Positions 22,121 through 30,113 of a stretch of 30,113 bases of DNA are shown piece by piece. Numbering within the stretch: position 1 is the first letter of the stretch; each line of letters starts with the position of its first letter. This stretch comes from Azolla pinnata (Eukaryota; Streptophyta; Polypodiopsida; Salviniales; Salviniaceae). The stretch lies in contig JBBBWG010004158.1 in NCBI GenBank assembly GCA_037176905.1, positions 1-30,113 on the forward strand. Direction: 5' to 3'. The notes beneath the pieces are model-generated. The model was given only the letters and a program-made list of their open reading frames with translations, made no database searches and was not told the DNA's origin. The position numbers and the translations under genes are program-made.

Positions 22121-22228
22121 AACCTTAACCAAGCGCCTGAGGACGGGCGCAACGACAGATTGGGAGATACCAAGCATTTTCATGAAATCCAGAGCTCGAT
22201 GAAAGCGTTCCTTCTCGTCATCCGCCAT
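19002..22228 (-). CDS. SUVR: SUVR-type histone H3K9 methyltransferase, 3' end missing
   Basis: Seven exons can be placed: 22228-22124, 21750-21667, 21543-21430 (or to 21415), 21358-21113, 21023-20681, 20592-19403 and 19264-19002, with matching phases and GT-AG borders. They encode about 781 aa. Exons 1-2 form the N-terminal WIYLD domain of the SUVR1/2/4 group (about residues 1-63). Exon 4 has three RREEK-type repeats. Exon 6 has a tandem repeat region and then the Cys-rich pre-SET ([18 protein letters not shown] onward, about 585-690). Exon 7 starts the SET domain with [19 protein letters not shown] and ends at VARFINHR. The rest of SET (catalytic Tyr, WDYG) and the post-SET CxCG cysteines are not found to the left. 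SUVR proteins methylate or help silence H3K9 at transposons in the nucleus. Intron 3 is very short (56 or 71 bp depending on donor). Either the next intron exceeds 17 kb or the gene is truncated. Confidence 0.88.
19907..20452 (-). repeat. In-protein tandem repeats of ~37 aa in SUVR exon 6
   Basis: Repeats begin at SRMIIAK, STMIVCK, SRMVVVK, SRMIVER and SRGLVKQ, spaced 40, 35, 38 and 37 residues apart, with a partial one before them (KSLILNQK). A full unit carries a hydrophobic core (MIV.K), an acidic patch, IPGDRTLVL and DVHAPFPSP. The DNA is repeated as well (for example ACAAGAGTCCTATCACCAGG on the plus strand at about 20329 and a close match at about 20211). Two repeats contain VKQE, which fits the sumoylation consensus, as does VKDE encoded in exon 5. 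Confidence 0.85.
22095..22120. repeat. (GA)13 at the 5' edge of SUVR intron 1
   Basis: A pure GA tract (CT on the gene's sense strand) starts three bases into intron 1, right after the GTTT donor. Confidence 0.9.
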
Positions 22229-22244
22229 GCTTCACTAGAAGGAA

Positions 22245-22269
22245 GAGAGAGAGAGAGAGAGAGAGAGAG
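22245..22269. repeat. (GA)12 in the SUVR 5' leader
   Basis: This GA tract reads CT on the gene's sense strand and ends about 16 bases before the start codon. CT-rich leaders and GAGA-type elements are common in plant promoters. Together with the intron tract it brackets exon 1. Confidence 0.9.
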
Positions 22270-23446
22270 CAGTTCGTTAATGGCATGAAAGGTTGTAAAA
22301 CGCAAGACACGCGAGAGAAAGAAAACGTCTCCCTCTCTTTCTCTCTAATCATGTAACCATCAAACCTCTGACTGAACAGCAGCAGGTGGGTTCAGCAGAT
22401 TTGCGATTTACAGGGACGGCGTGTCAAGGGTTGCGCAGGAGAGAGGCGGGTCGAGCTGTCTGCCTGTTCGGGCCGCCACACCTTTAGTAGCTCATGGATT
22501 GCATATTACGACCGAGAGAGTATAATCCCAAGAGATTTGGCCCATCCACAACAATATGTAACTAGTGAGGAATGAATTCCTTGACAAGAGATCTGAATTC
22601 CCCGGACAAGAGATCTGACGTTGATAAATAGAGAAACTCTTTGATAGTAAGTGAGCCTTATTCTACAAAGATCACTTGGCTATATTGGATTCAATCTTGC
22701 AATCACAATCGATTTACCATTAATGTGTATAAAACTTATTTAAAAAGAGCAAGAACCAACAATGGTTGTGCTCACACTTTGATTTCTTTCTCTTGCTCCA
22801 AGTTGAACTTTGGACAAAAATCCACGAGCCCTACCTGCTTGCTCCATCAAAACAAGGTAGGTATTGTTATCATGAAATAATGATTTTGCTTGTTCGTAAA
22901 TAATGCCTTACAATTCAACTCCTTCCTGAAATCAACATGAAATTGATATAAACAAACACAAAACTTAGGCAACCTATTTCAGAAAGAACACTTGCCATAC
23001 CCAAAATTTGCACCATCACCATGACAAATCTAACAAAAAGCGCATCTCTTTCATTCAGACTTGTCCCCAAATTCAGAAACAAAGTCTGATATGCAACAGA
23101 ATCACTGTTTTCACGCACATGAAACAGATGAGCAGCACCATCCAAATAAGAATGCACATGAAAAACTGCCACTGCATACAGCTACTTTTGTTTCAGGCAA
23201 ACCATGTAATGCAATTTTTTGTTCCAGTCAAACATGTGGTACATCGTCATCTTATATTTTGACAATATCAGGTAGACGTGTAAAAAAATATACCAAAGGA
23301 GTCCAGATCTCTTTGCTGAAAAAATTCAACAAAACGCACCCATTACAATTTACTTATATCTCTCAATATAACCTAAAAATCAGTCATGAAACTGGTTTTT
23401 CAACCTTCAAATGTGCATTTGCAGACATAGCTATATCTAGCTAGGT
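22270..23446. other. Intergenic: SUVR promoter and RPN3 3' flank
   Basis: The part at 22270-22530 is more GC-rich than its surroundings and holds CT-rich and GGGCCGCCAC-type stretches, so it is the likely SUVR promoter and leader. No clear TATA box is seen in the sense orientation. The part at 22900-23446 should be RPN3 3' UTR and downstream DNA. Small frames there on both strands (22915-23172 -, 23061-23444 +) have no domain and are treated as chance. Confidence 0.5.
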
Positions 23447-26400
23447 CTAAAAGTCACTGTCATCTTCTTCTGCAATATGTTTGGCTAGTTCCTGCTCCTG
23501 TTGTTGTCGTTCACGCCTTTTCTCTGCACTCTCGAGCTCTTTCTTATGTGCATTAGGTGGAAAACAAAGTGCACGTACAGCGTCATTGTGCGTGTTGAGG
23601 CAGAAAGCAATTCTAGAGTGGAAAGCAGCCTGAGGCTCATTGGATGAGTAAATGTCACCCATTTCTTTAGACTGCATCCATCCATTAGCATGATCTACAG
23701 AAGCATCTATACCACCATCTCTGACAGCTTTCGCCACAATACTTTCTGCATCTGCAACAGCTGTAGCAGAATTCAACCTCAGCTTTCCTGCTACATCAAC
23801 AAGTGAGATACGCGAGTAGGAAATACTGATATTCCTTAGCCCAGTCCTGATCACATTGTGCCTCAAGCGTACAATAAGATTATGGGTCCTATCAGCATGA
23901 AACACCCCTGTATACTTCTCAGCAACACTATGGAATAGTGCAAGATCACCTATACGAACGGCCTGCACATCATTCATACATGTAAGCTCATTCATATGAA
24001 GACACTATGATGTCCATAATAAATAAACTAACACAGGAGAGCACAAAAAATCACGTTTGTTAACTCGAAGTATGGCTTGAGAGCACTTTTCATTCCAGGC
24101 TGCATGAATGTCGTTCTTTCTGGAATTTCACCCAGCAACAATCGCACAATTGAAGCCCACTTATTACATTGAATGCGAAAACCTCTAGCTTTTGCAGGGG
24201 CCTTTCGAGCTGCTTGTAAAAGGCTGTCTTTAGCATCTGTATACTCAAGTTGTATAGTCCGAATCCTCCCCAAGTAGTACAAGTAGCGACACAGCTGTGA
24301 CAGAACAAGGTATTAATTTGCATAGAGCTTAAAGTTTGGAGAAGCTCGAAGTGCAGTCGACATCAAGATTACCTGCTGGTTTGAATGAGATTCAAAACGT
24401 TGCGCTTTAGCTCGCAGCTTTTCTGCTTGTTCATAGAGATTGTAATGGAGGTAGTTTCTCAAAAGCAGATTCAACAGAGTTTCCTGTATCACATACTTGC
24501 TTGATTAACGAGCATTAGACTCCTTTATAAAGGTAGAAATGAATTATACCTGACCAAGTTCATCTCGCCGTAATGTAGCAGTTCGGTGAAGGGCCAGCAA
24601 TGTACTGAAACACCCATATGCTAAAGATTTCAGTGGCACAAAATACACAGCAATCTTGCAAATTGTAAATACAACAGGGGAGAGATTGTGTAGAATCTTA
24701 ATTGCATAGATTCTTGTTTAAATTCTGGTATGTCAAACACCCACCCTCGTATGTCAAGAAGAGAATCTGTTAATTCATACACATAGGAGTAGAAAAAATA
24801 AAGCTTAGCCGCAATAACATCTACGGTCCTCCTGTTCAGTGCCTTCAGACGATTGATAGCTGCAGAAGCACATTCTTTACCCTGCATGCAAGAAATAATT
24901 ATGAAAGTTCTTAAGAGCATATGTGCCTATTTGCCAAACTGAATCTCACCTCTTTGTACTGCTTTTGGTCTATTAAGAAGACAAGCACCAAGAGGTAGCA
25001 TAGAACTTCTATCTCTGGAAGCACAGTTGCTTTGTGTGAAATTGAGTTGGATACTGTCATAGGGTTGTCAACTTCCATGTCCTTCCCAGCATCCTAAAGT
25101 AAGAATTCGAAGGTTGAATAGAAGATTATGAAGTAGACATTACGGAGCATATCATCACAATAATTCAAATTCATGGACACTGACAAGGATATGTACCATA
25201 AATGAGCAGAGACCTACTGGATCCTATCCACAGCAGGAGCAAATAAAAAAAGCATGACTATGTAATAGAGCTTGCTGATAAATCCATCAGATGGAAAAAA
25301 ATAGCTTCACACTGAAGTACTTTTGCATATTCATAACAAAACCTCAAGAGAAGGGAGTTGTGTGCAAGGTTCTCTCCATAAATATTTCTAATGCTCTTTC
25401 TTTCCTTGTAATACCCTTAAAATAGCTTCTTGATTCTAACTCAATGCAGTTTTTGTTTACTCAAAAGTTCCTGAGAAGTCTTTCTTTCTGATTTGCATAC
25501 CAATTCCCCAAACAACTAGGCCCAATTGTATCACAACACTACTTTGAACCAGTTATTTTTGTGTTAATATGTGACTGTAAAATGCAATATTTTTGCCACT
25601 GGAATAAGTCATTGTAGGATTACCACAAGAACATAAAGATTTGGCAATTCTGCTCCATCCAAAGCATCCAGAGCAAGTGGTTTCAGGAAAACTTATTCAT
25701 ACATGGCTGCACATTTGACCAATGAAATTGTTTCCCTCTTGCTTGTTCATCTATGCCTATTAAGTTCAATCAGCATCATTTCTTCAGTTTACTAAGTGGC
25801 TCCAACCCATGTTTCACTACAACTCTATTGACCCTGGAACATATCTATAATCTACTCATGTCCAACACTGAAGATATTTCGTAATATTAGCAGTTCGATT
25901 TTCTGTCATATAACTACATCAAATAGGGTGGCTCCATCTTTTAGTCAAAATTTTTACTCATTAAATACAGAAAATCCCATAGCAAGTGTTCAGACAAAGC
26001 AAAAATCAAGACGAGTATCAGCAACAGTGAAAAGTCAATAGAAACCTGGTGATATCTGGAAAATATCCACACTTGTTATATAATTAAATGCAGAAATACC
26101 ATAGCACATGTTCAGACAAAGCAAAGATCAAGATCAGTGGAGAGTCATTAGAAACCTGGTAAAATATGGAAAACATCCGAACATGTCATATATAATAAAG
26201 AACTATAGTCTTCATTCACATGAATGATCGGAGCTGTCTGTCCTAACAGCTGAGAGGAATTAGACACTTAATAGGACGTTTGAAGTATAAATTGCGGTTA
26301 CCCATCACTACAAATAGCAAGCCATCAGCAATTTGCAACACAACTGATGATGTTGTATTTGAAACGACAATAGTCCCTCATTTAAATACACAAACTTAAT

Positions 26401-27590
26401 TCCACTCAGCAAAAGTTGCAACAAATAACTTGAAAACTTTAGGAAACTTATGAAGCAACCCAGAGGTAACTATTTAAATTAAAAAAACCCAGAATTGGCT
26501 TTAGTACATATAAGCTTCTATGCTCAAATTAGACAAAAACGAAACGCTTGGCCTCTAATTTGGGGCAGATAGCTTATAGATTGCATAGATGCCTTACAAA
26601 GTTTGATAAATACTTTTTTCTGTATTCTTGTTTGAGATATTTCATTTTATTTTCAAAAAGTGCAAATTATAATATGTATGCTATTTGTTGGATGTAAAAC
26701 GTCAGCTAGCTATACTTTCTTACACTTGTGTTTTGGTTGAATGATTTTCGAAAACTATGGGCAGCTTAATATCACTACAATCAACACAAATCATAGATAG
26801 GACCAGTGTTATAATTGAATCATTCCTGGTTATTATACACAGATTAACATCCCTATAATCTCATAGAGGAAATCATTACCGAATATATAGAATACTATCA
26901 CATATTAGTATATTTAGCTTATTTCATTTATCTGATTAAATGGCACAGTAAAATATTTGGCTGCATTGCTTTCAAATTTGCTGCAGAGCTCTAAACTTCT
27001 GCTATATTTCAATGTATTCTAGTATAAGAGACAATGGTGATACATAATCCAGATTTGTTAGTTAACCATTTCTGCTAACGAATGACAATGATCTGTTTTC
27101 CCGAATTCGCTTTCTTTTGTTGATCATGTAATCCTTTCTTATTTTTCTGGTTTTGAACTGGAAGAACACAAAGGGATGGACACCAACCTTAGAGACATAA
27201 GACAAAAGGCGCGAAAGGTGATCCGAAGTTGAAGGCAAAACATGTTTAAGAAAAGCAGCGATCACTGGAGCTCGGAGCCGATGCCTCAGCAGCATCAAGA
27301 TACGCAGAGCGCGACCGATCTGACGCATTTCCTTCGACAGAACACCTCGCTCAACAGCCAAAGCCACACTCTTGAGCTCTGGGAATTGCACGCAGTGAGA
27401 AAATGCAGCTCGGCATTCGATCCAAATGAGGCACATAGACCTATAATCAAAGAGTGAAACTAGAGCAGGAGATCTACTTACGCTGGAGAGTAGACGGAGG
27501 AGGAGGAGGAGCAGAAGTCACGGCTGCCTCTGGCGCAGCTACTGGAGTCTCCGTGGACTCCTTCATTTCGATGTCGTTAGAGATTGCCAT
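23447..27590 (-). CDS. RPN3: 26S proteasome non-ATPase regulatory subunit 3 (RPN3/PSMD3)
   Basis: Eight exons join in phase: 27590-27482, 27378-27188, 25093-24950, 24881-24745, 24604-24550, 24483-24373, 24294-24055 and 23962-23447, giving 500 aa, close to the ~490 of plant RPN3. Residues 1-37 are a variable Pro/Ala-rich tail. Residues 38-330 are the helical repeat region with [30 protein letters not shown] and [16 protein letters not shown]. The PCI domain follows ([39 protein letters not shown]). The acidic C-terminus ends EEDDSDF. RPN3 is a scaffold subunit of the 19S lid and has no catalytic activity. All junctions are GT-AG and no stop or frameshift is seen, so the gene looks intact. Intron 2 is long (about 2.1 kb) and contains a small tandem duplication. 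The start is the first ATG of the conserved frame, [11 protein letters not shown]. Confidence 0.95.
25961..26196. repeat. Two 123-bp tandem copies inside RPN3 intron 2
   Basis: TTAAATACAGAAA (25961) and TTAAATGCAGAAA (26084) open two copies sharing CCCATAGCA..TGTTCAGACAAAGCAAA.ATCAAGA and ATTAGAAACCTGGT variants. The first copy is complete and the second carries a ~10-bp deletion. The duplication lies within a long intron with no other feature I can see. Confidence 0.75.
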
Positions 27591-27641
27591 AACAGAACGA
27601 AGGAGAGGACAATGAAGCGCTTGCGTCTGTGTGCGCCAAAT

Positions 27642-27661
27642 CCTAACCCTAACCCTAAACA
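27642..27661 (-). promoter_or_regulatory. Telo-box cluster upstream of RPN3
   Basis: The plus strand reads CCTAACCCTAACCCTAAACA, three telomere-like units 52-71 bases upstream of the start codon. Interstitial telo-boxes near the transcription start are known in plant genes for ribosomal proteins and other growth-coordinated functions, where Myb-type telomere-binding proteins and Polycomb recruitment have been reported. It is probably part of the RPN3 promoter or leader. Confidence 0.7.
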
Positions 27662-27936
27662 CGCAGACGATGAAGGACGTCTGTTGTTAGATGCACTCTT
27701 TCGCTTCTTGTTCAAACCAGGCACATGAATAGCATAACCTACATGCATGCTATGCACACATACATCATGTAGCGACGACATTCGCAATCAGCAGCATAGT
27801 AGGACTCCCAAGTTAGACACAGATACACTGCATTCTTGTACAGGATACGCTCAATTCTTTGCAAACATAGGATATCTTCCTCGTTGCATCATGCTTGAAC
27901 ATTCAGATATCACCCAAACACTCTATTGTTCATGAG
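27662..27936. other. RPN3 upstream region
   Basis: Only about 350 bp separate the RPN3 start codon from the first recognisable retroelement codons, so the core promoter must lie here or within the element. A purine/pyrimidine alternation (ACATACATGCATGC-like, about 27738-27770) is present. No clear TATA box is assigned. Confidence 0.4.
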
Positions 27937-28551
27937 TGTTTATTGCAACTAAAGGACATTCAAGACAACTTTTCTGACCATTTGCTTCATGCTCAGGCTC
28001 ATACAAGAAAGCAGCAGATCGACATCGTTTGGACTCTAGCTCGAAGATTGAACTTAAGCTTTAAATTGGGATCGTGTATGGTTATTATGGCACAATGTGA
28101 AGACAACCACACCTTGTAACAAATTAGACTCTACTAACGTCTTGGTCCTTTTATGATATCTCATAAAATCAATGATATTGTTTTTCGACTAGAACTACAT
28201 CGACTGATAAATCTTCGTCTAGTATTCCATGTCTCATTACTAGAATCTTGTACATCTAATTCTATTCTAGATCGAGTATTTCCACCCCCACCTCCAATCT
28301 ACCGTATAGAAAGACTAGAATATGAAGTTCAAGGTATTTTGGATTCAAAAAACATGCGCAACAAGTTATATTATCTTGTGGACTGGCTTAGGTACATGCC
28401 TAATGATGGGGCATGGGAACTTGCTGAGAATGTTGCCAATGCTCCTCAACTTCTAGAGGAATTCTATCGTCTTTATCCCAATAAGCCAGGTACTTGCTCT
28501 CGTGTTGCGACTTGTGGAACTCTTCGTCAAAGGAGGGAGATAGTATCATGA
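27937..28551 (+). pseudogene. Ty3 chromovirus integrase C-terminus with chromodomain
   Basis: The end of a Pol polyprotein. Residues before 28120 (in two frames) resemble the integrase tail with a Gly-Asp/Ser-Arg-Val-Trp beta-strand and a KTT.PCNKLD block. Then comes LGPFMIS, the GPF/Y motif that marks chromoviral integrases, in frame with the 132-codon ORF 28153-28551. That ORF carries VFHVSLLES and a chromodomain starting YEVQGILDSK and continuing YYLVDWLRYMP, with the aromatic residues (Tyr, Trp, Tyr) expected of the methyl-lysine cage. It ends ENVANAPQLLEEFYRLYP. There is at least one frameshift near 28100. Reverse transcriptase and protease are absent on the left, so the element is truncated next to the RPN3 promoter. 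The family looks like Tf1/sushi/Tcn1-type. Confidence 0.82.
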
Positions 28552-29026
28552 GTACCAATACTAAAAGGTTTATACCTATAGCTACATAGGATCAAATCTT
28601 ATCTATTACACTATTTTACTTCAATTAATAAGTATTATATTTTAATACTTGATAATATCTTAAAACATAACCATATTAACGTTATAAACGACTTGCGACA
28701 TCTGTTGACATCACAAGTCCTTAGAGCCACCAAGTGGCAATTATACATGCAAGCCTTGTGGCAACCATGCATGAAAGCCATATGACGAGCATGCATGAGC
28801 CATAGAATTGTATAAATACTGAGTTGGTCTCAATATCGAACCATTCTGGTCCATCGCTAGTCTTCGATGCATTGTACTCCAAGTCTCATGGTAACATATC
28901 TTGTATTCTTGTTCTTATGTGGTTTTCTTCTAATCGTATTTGTGTCTTCTGAGTCCGTCGTTGTCGAGAGCTTCGGTTATGACAGTTTGAATCAGAATCT
29001 CCACTTTTTTTCAAGTTTCTTGTCCA
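28549..29026 (+). mobile_element. Chromovirus LTR (approximate borders)
   Basis: The Pol frame ends in a purine-rich tract (AAAGGAGGGAGATAG) followed by ATCATGAG, so the LTR probably opens TGAGTACC at 28549. It probably closes TGTCCA at 29026, just before a decayed primer site (TGTTATTATCAC) and the gag start ATG at 29042. A TATAAATA box at 28811 sits at the expected U3/R position. The borders rest on context, because no second LTR lies in the window for comparison. Confidence 0.6.
28811..28818 (+). promoter_or_regulatory. TATA box of the chromovirus LTR
   Basis: TATAAATACT lies about 230 bp before the gag start, in the middle of the LTR, on the element's sense strand. It is a good consensus and is likely to have driven the element's transcription. 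Confidence 0.55.
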
Positions 29027-29041
29027 AGTGTTATTATCACA

Positions 29042-29736
29042 ATGGAGACTATTAGCAAGCAAGAGTACGATCGTAATAGAACTTGACCTTCTAATGACAA
29101 AATTTGTCACATTAGAACAAGAGAATCAGAAACTTCTTGGATATTTATAACAAGTGAGTGTTGAAAAGGCACCACAACACATAGAGTTGTTTAAAAGAGT
29201 TCAACAACTTGAAGTAGTTGTACTGTCTCTTCAACAACAATATTCGACATCTCAAAGTTCAATTAAATAGCCAAAGATTAGTTTTCTAGCAAAGTTTGAT
29301 GGTACACGCGCTCCCAGTTCCGAGGTTTCTTAAACCAAGCACGCTTAGTAATTAATATGCATCCTGATAGATATCCAAGTGATGCATCTCAAGTAGGGCT
29401 AGTTGTAACACTATTGACGGGAACTGCCCTAGCATGGTTTGCAGTATTACTAGAGAAGAAATCCCCAATCTTAGAGAACTTTGAAACCTTCATTGTTAAG
29501 TTTCAAACAAGTTTTAGTGATACAGATAGTGTGAGAACAACGATAAACAAGATTCGAAGACTGTGTCAAGGTGATCGACCTGCTTTAGCTTACGTAGCAG
29601 ACTTCCGACTTCTTGCTTGCGATATTCCTTGGAATGAAGCAACGCTAATGGACTTATTCCGATATGGTTTGCATAATGATGTGAAAAACTCGCTTCTGAC
29701 CTTTCATGAAGAGCCTAAATCACTTACAGAGGCAAT
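29042..29736 (+). pseudogene. Ty3 chromovirus gag, frameshifted and cut by a CACTA insertion
   Basis: The likely start is at 29042 (METISKQEYD). A TGA near 29084, a TAA near 29150, a TAG near 29270 and a frameshift near 29315 break the N-terminal coiled-coil part (EQENQKLL, VQQLEVVVLSLQQQ). From about 29318 a clean frame gives the conserved retrotransposon-gag domain (FRGFLNQARL, LTGTALAWFAVLLEKKSP and the FRYGLHNDVKNSLL block). This pattern is close to Gag of Tf1/sushi-type chromoviruses. The frame ends at 29736, where the CACTA terminus begins. The last 24 codons of the open frame (29737-29809) belong to the inserted element. The zinc knuckle, protease and RT would lie to the right of the insertion. 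Confidence 0.8.
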
Positions 29737-30113
29737 CACTACAACAAACAGGGTAGTTAGCGACGCACAATTTCTGCAAAAACTGCGTCGCAGAGCGACT
29801 AAACTATAATGCATTGCTATGGCGTCGCATAGCGACGCAGCTGAAATTTTGCGACGTTTTAACACTGGAAAACGTCGCTCTACGATGGCTATACATAGAT
29901 GTCACACTTAGCGTCGCAAAAATTATGCAAAAACAAGCGTCGCTATGCGACGCTGAGAAGGATCATCGCTATCAGCGTCGCTCAGCAACACCACGAAAAT
30001 TTAGCGACGTATCTACACTGGAAAGCGTCGCTAAATTATGCCTCCAAAGGACGTCGCTGTTAGCGACGCACAAATTCTCCAAACACTGGCGTCGCTAAGC
30101 GACGCTGCTAATG
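29737..30113. mobile_element. CACTA (En/Spm-type) transposon terminus with subterminal palindrome array
   Basis: The element begins CACTACAACAAACAGGG at 29737, a classic CACTA terminal inverted repeat. The three bases before it, AAT, are the candidate 3-bp target duplication. Within the next ~355 bp, GCGACG occurs 7 times and CGTCGC 9 times. Several are paired as near-perfect palindromes, for example GGCGTCGCATAGCGACGC and GGCGTCGCTAAGCGACGC. Dense subterminal motifs of this kind are where the CACTA-encoded TNPA-type protein binds. The array is CpG-rich against an AT-rich background. The element runs past the window, so its transposase and other end are not seen, and it could be non-autonomous. 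Confidence 0.85.

Noticed and set aside
22915-23444. ORFs on both strands between RPN3 and SUVR
   Set aside because: They fall in the expected RPN3 3' UTR and flank, and show no domain or splice logic.
29737-29809. Last 24 codons of the open gag frame as part of Gag
   Set aside because: They are encoded by the CACTA terminus and are chance readthrough.
29814-30098. 94-codon plus ORF at the window end
   Set aside because: It is the translation of the GCGACGC/GCGTCGC array and not a gene.
29752-30113. GCGTCGC array as a CRISPR or protein-coding repeat
   Set aside because: Motifs are short, on both strands, irregularly spaced and directly follow a CACTA terminus.

Overview
This is plant nuclear DNA. 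It is AT-rich, has GT-AG introns, carries two conserved plant housekeeping/chromatin genes on the minus strand, and is otherwise packed with decayed transposable elements. The retroelement at the right end has a Gag and a C-terminal chromodomain that read like the Tf1/sushi/Tcn1-type Ty3 chromoviruses, which I associate with mosses, ferns, lycophytes or gymnosperms more than with flowering plants. The last SET exons are also missing from the window, which would fit very long introns. A non-flowering land plant is therefore my inference, not something proved here.

Layout. 1-1.0 kb: a Ulp1 (C48) protease gene of transposon type, split by a 496-bp solo LTR. 1.1-1.6 kb: a promoter-like TATA and a broken ORF whose first residues copy the histone H3 tail. 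1.6-2.3 kb: a tandem array of ~145-bp units, each carrying an inverted repeat. 2.35-7.2 kb, minus strand: a decayed Mutator-like (MULE) transposase and an unrecognised companion reading frame. 7.36-7.74 kb: a 191-bp tandem duplication. 7.7-11.5 kb: no gene recognised. 11.5-14.5 kb, minus strand: a decayed Copia element in the order gag, integrase, reverse transcriptase, RNase H, scrambled by local duplications. 15.9-17.1 kb: a dispersed duplication of ~460 bp. 17.9-18.7 kb: the 3' tail of a LINE.

19.0-22.2 kb, minus strand: an SUVR-type histone H3K9 methyltransferase gene (seven visible exons: WIYLD, a ~37-aa tandem repeat region, pre-SET, first half of SET). Its final SET/post-SET exon(s) were not found. 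23.4-27.6 kb, minus strand: a complete eight-exon gene for proteasome lid subunit RPN3 (500 aa), with a telo-box in its leader. 27.9-29.7 kb: a chromovirus in the order integrase/chromodomain - LTR - gag. Its gag is broken at 29737 by the end of a CACTA transposon whose subterminal region is a dense array of GCGACGC/GCGTCGC palindromes running off the window.

The two intact-looking genes are independent transcription units in the same orientation. I see no operon-like or defence-island logic. The most distinctive items are the repeat region and missing 3' end of the SUVR gene, the CACTA subterminal palindrome array, the INT-LTR-gag chromovirus and the hairpin-bearing minisatellite.
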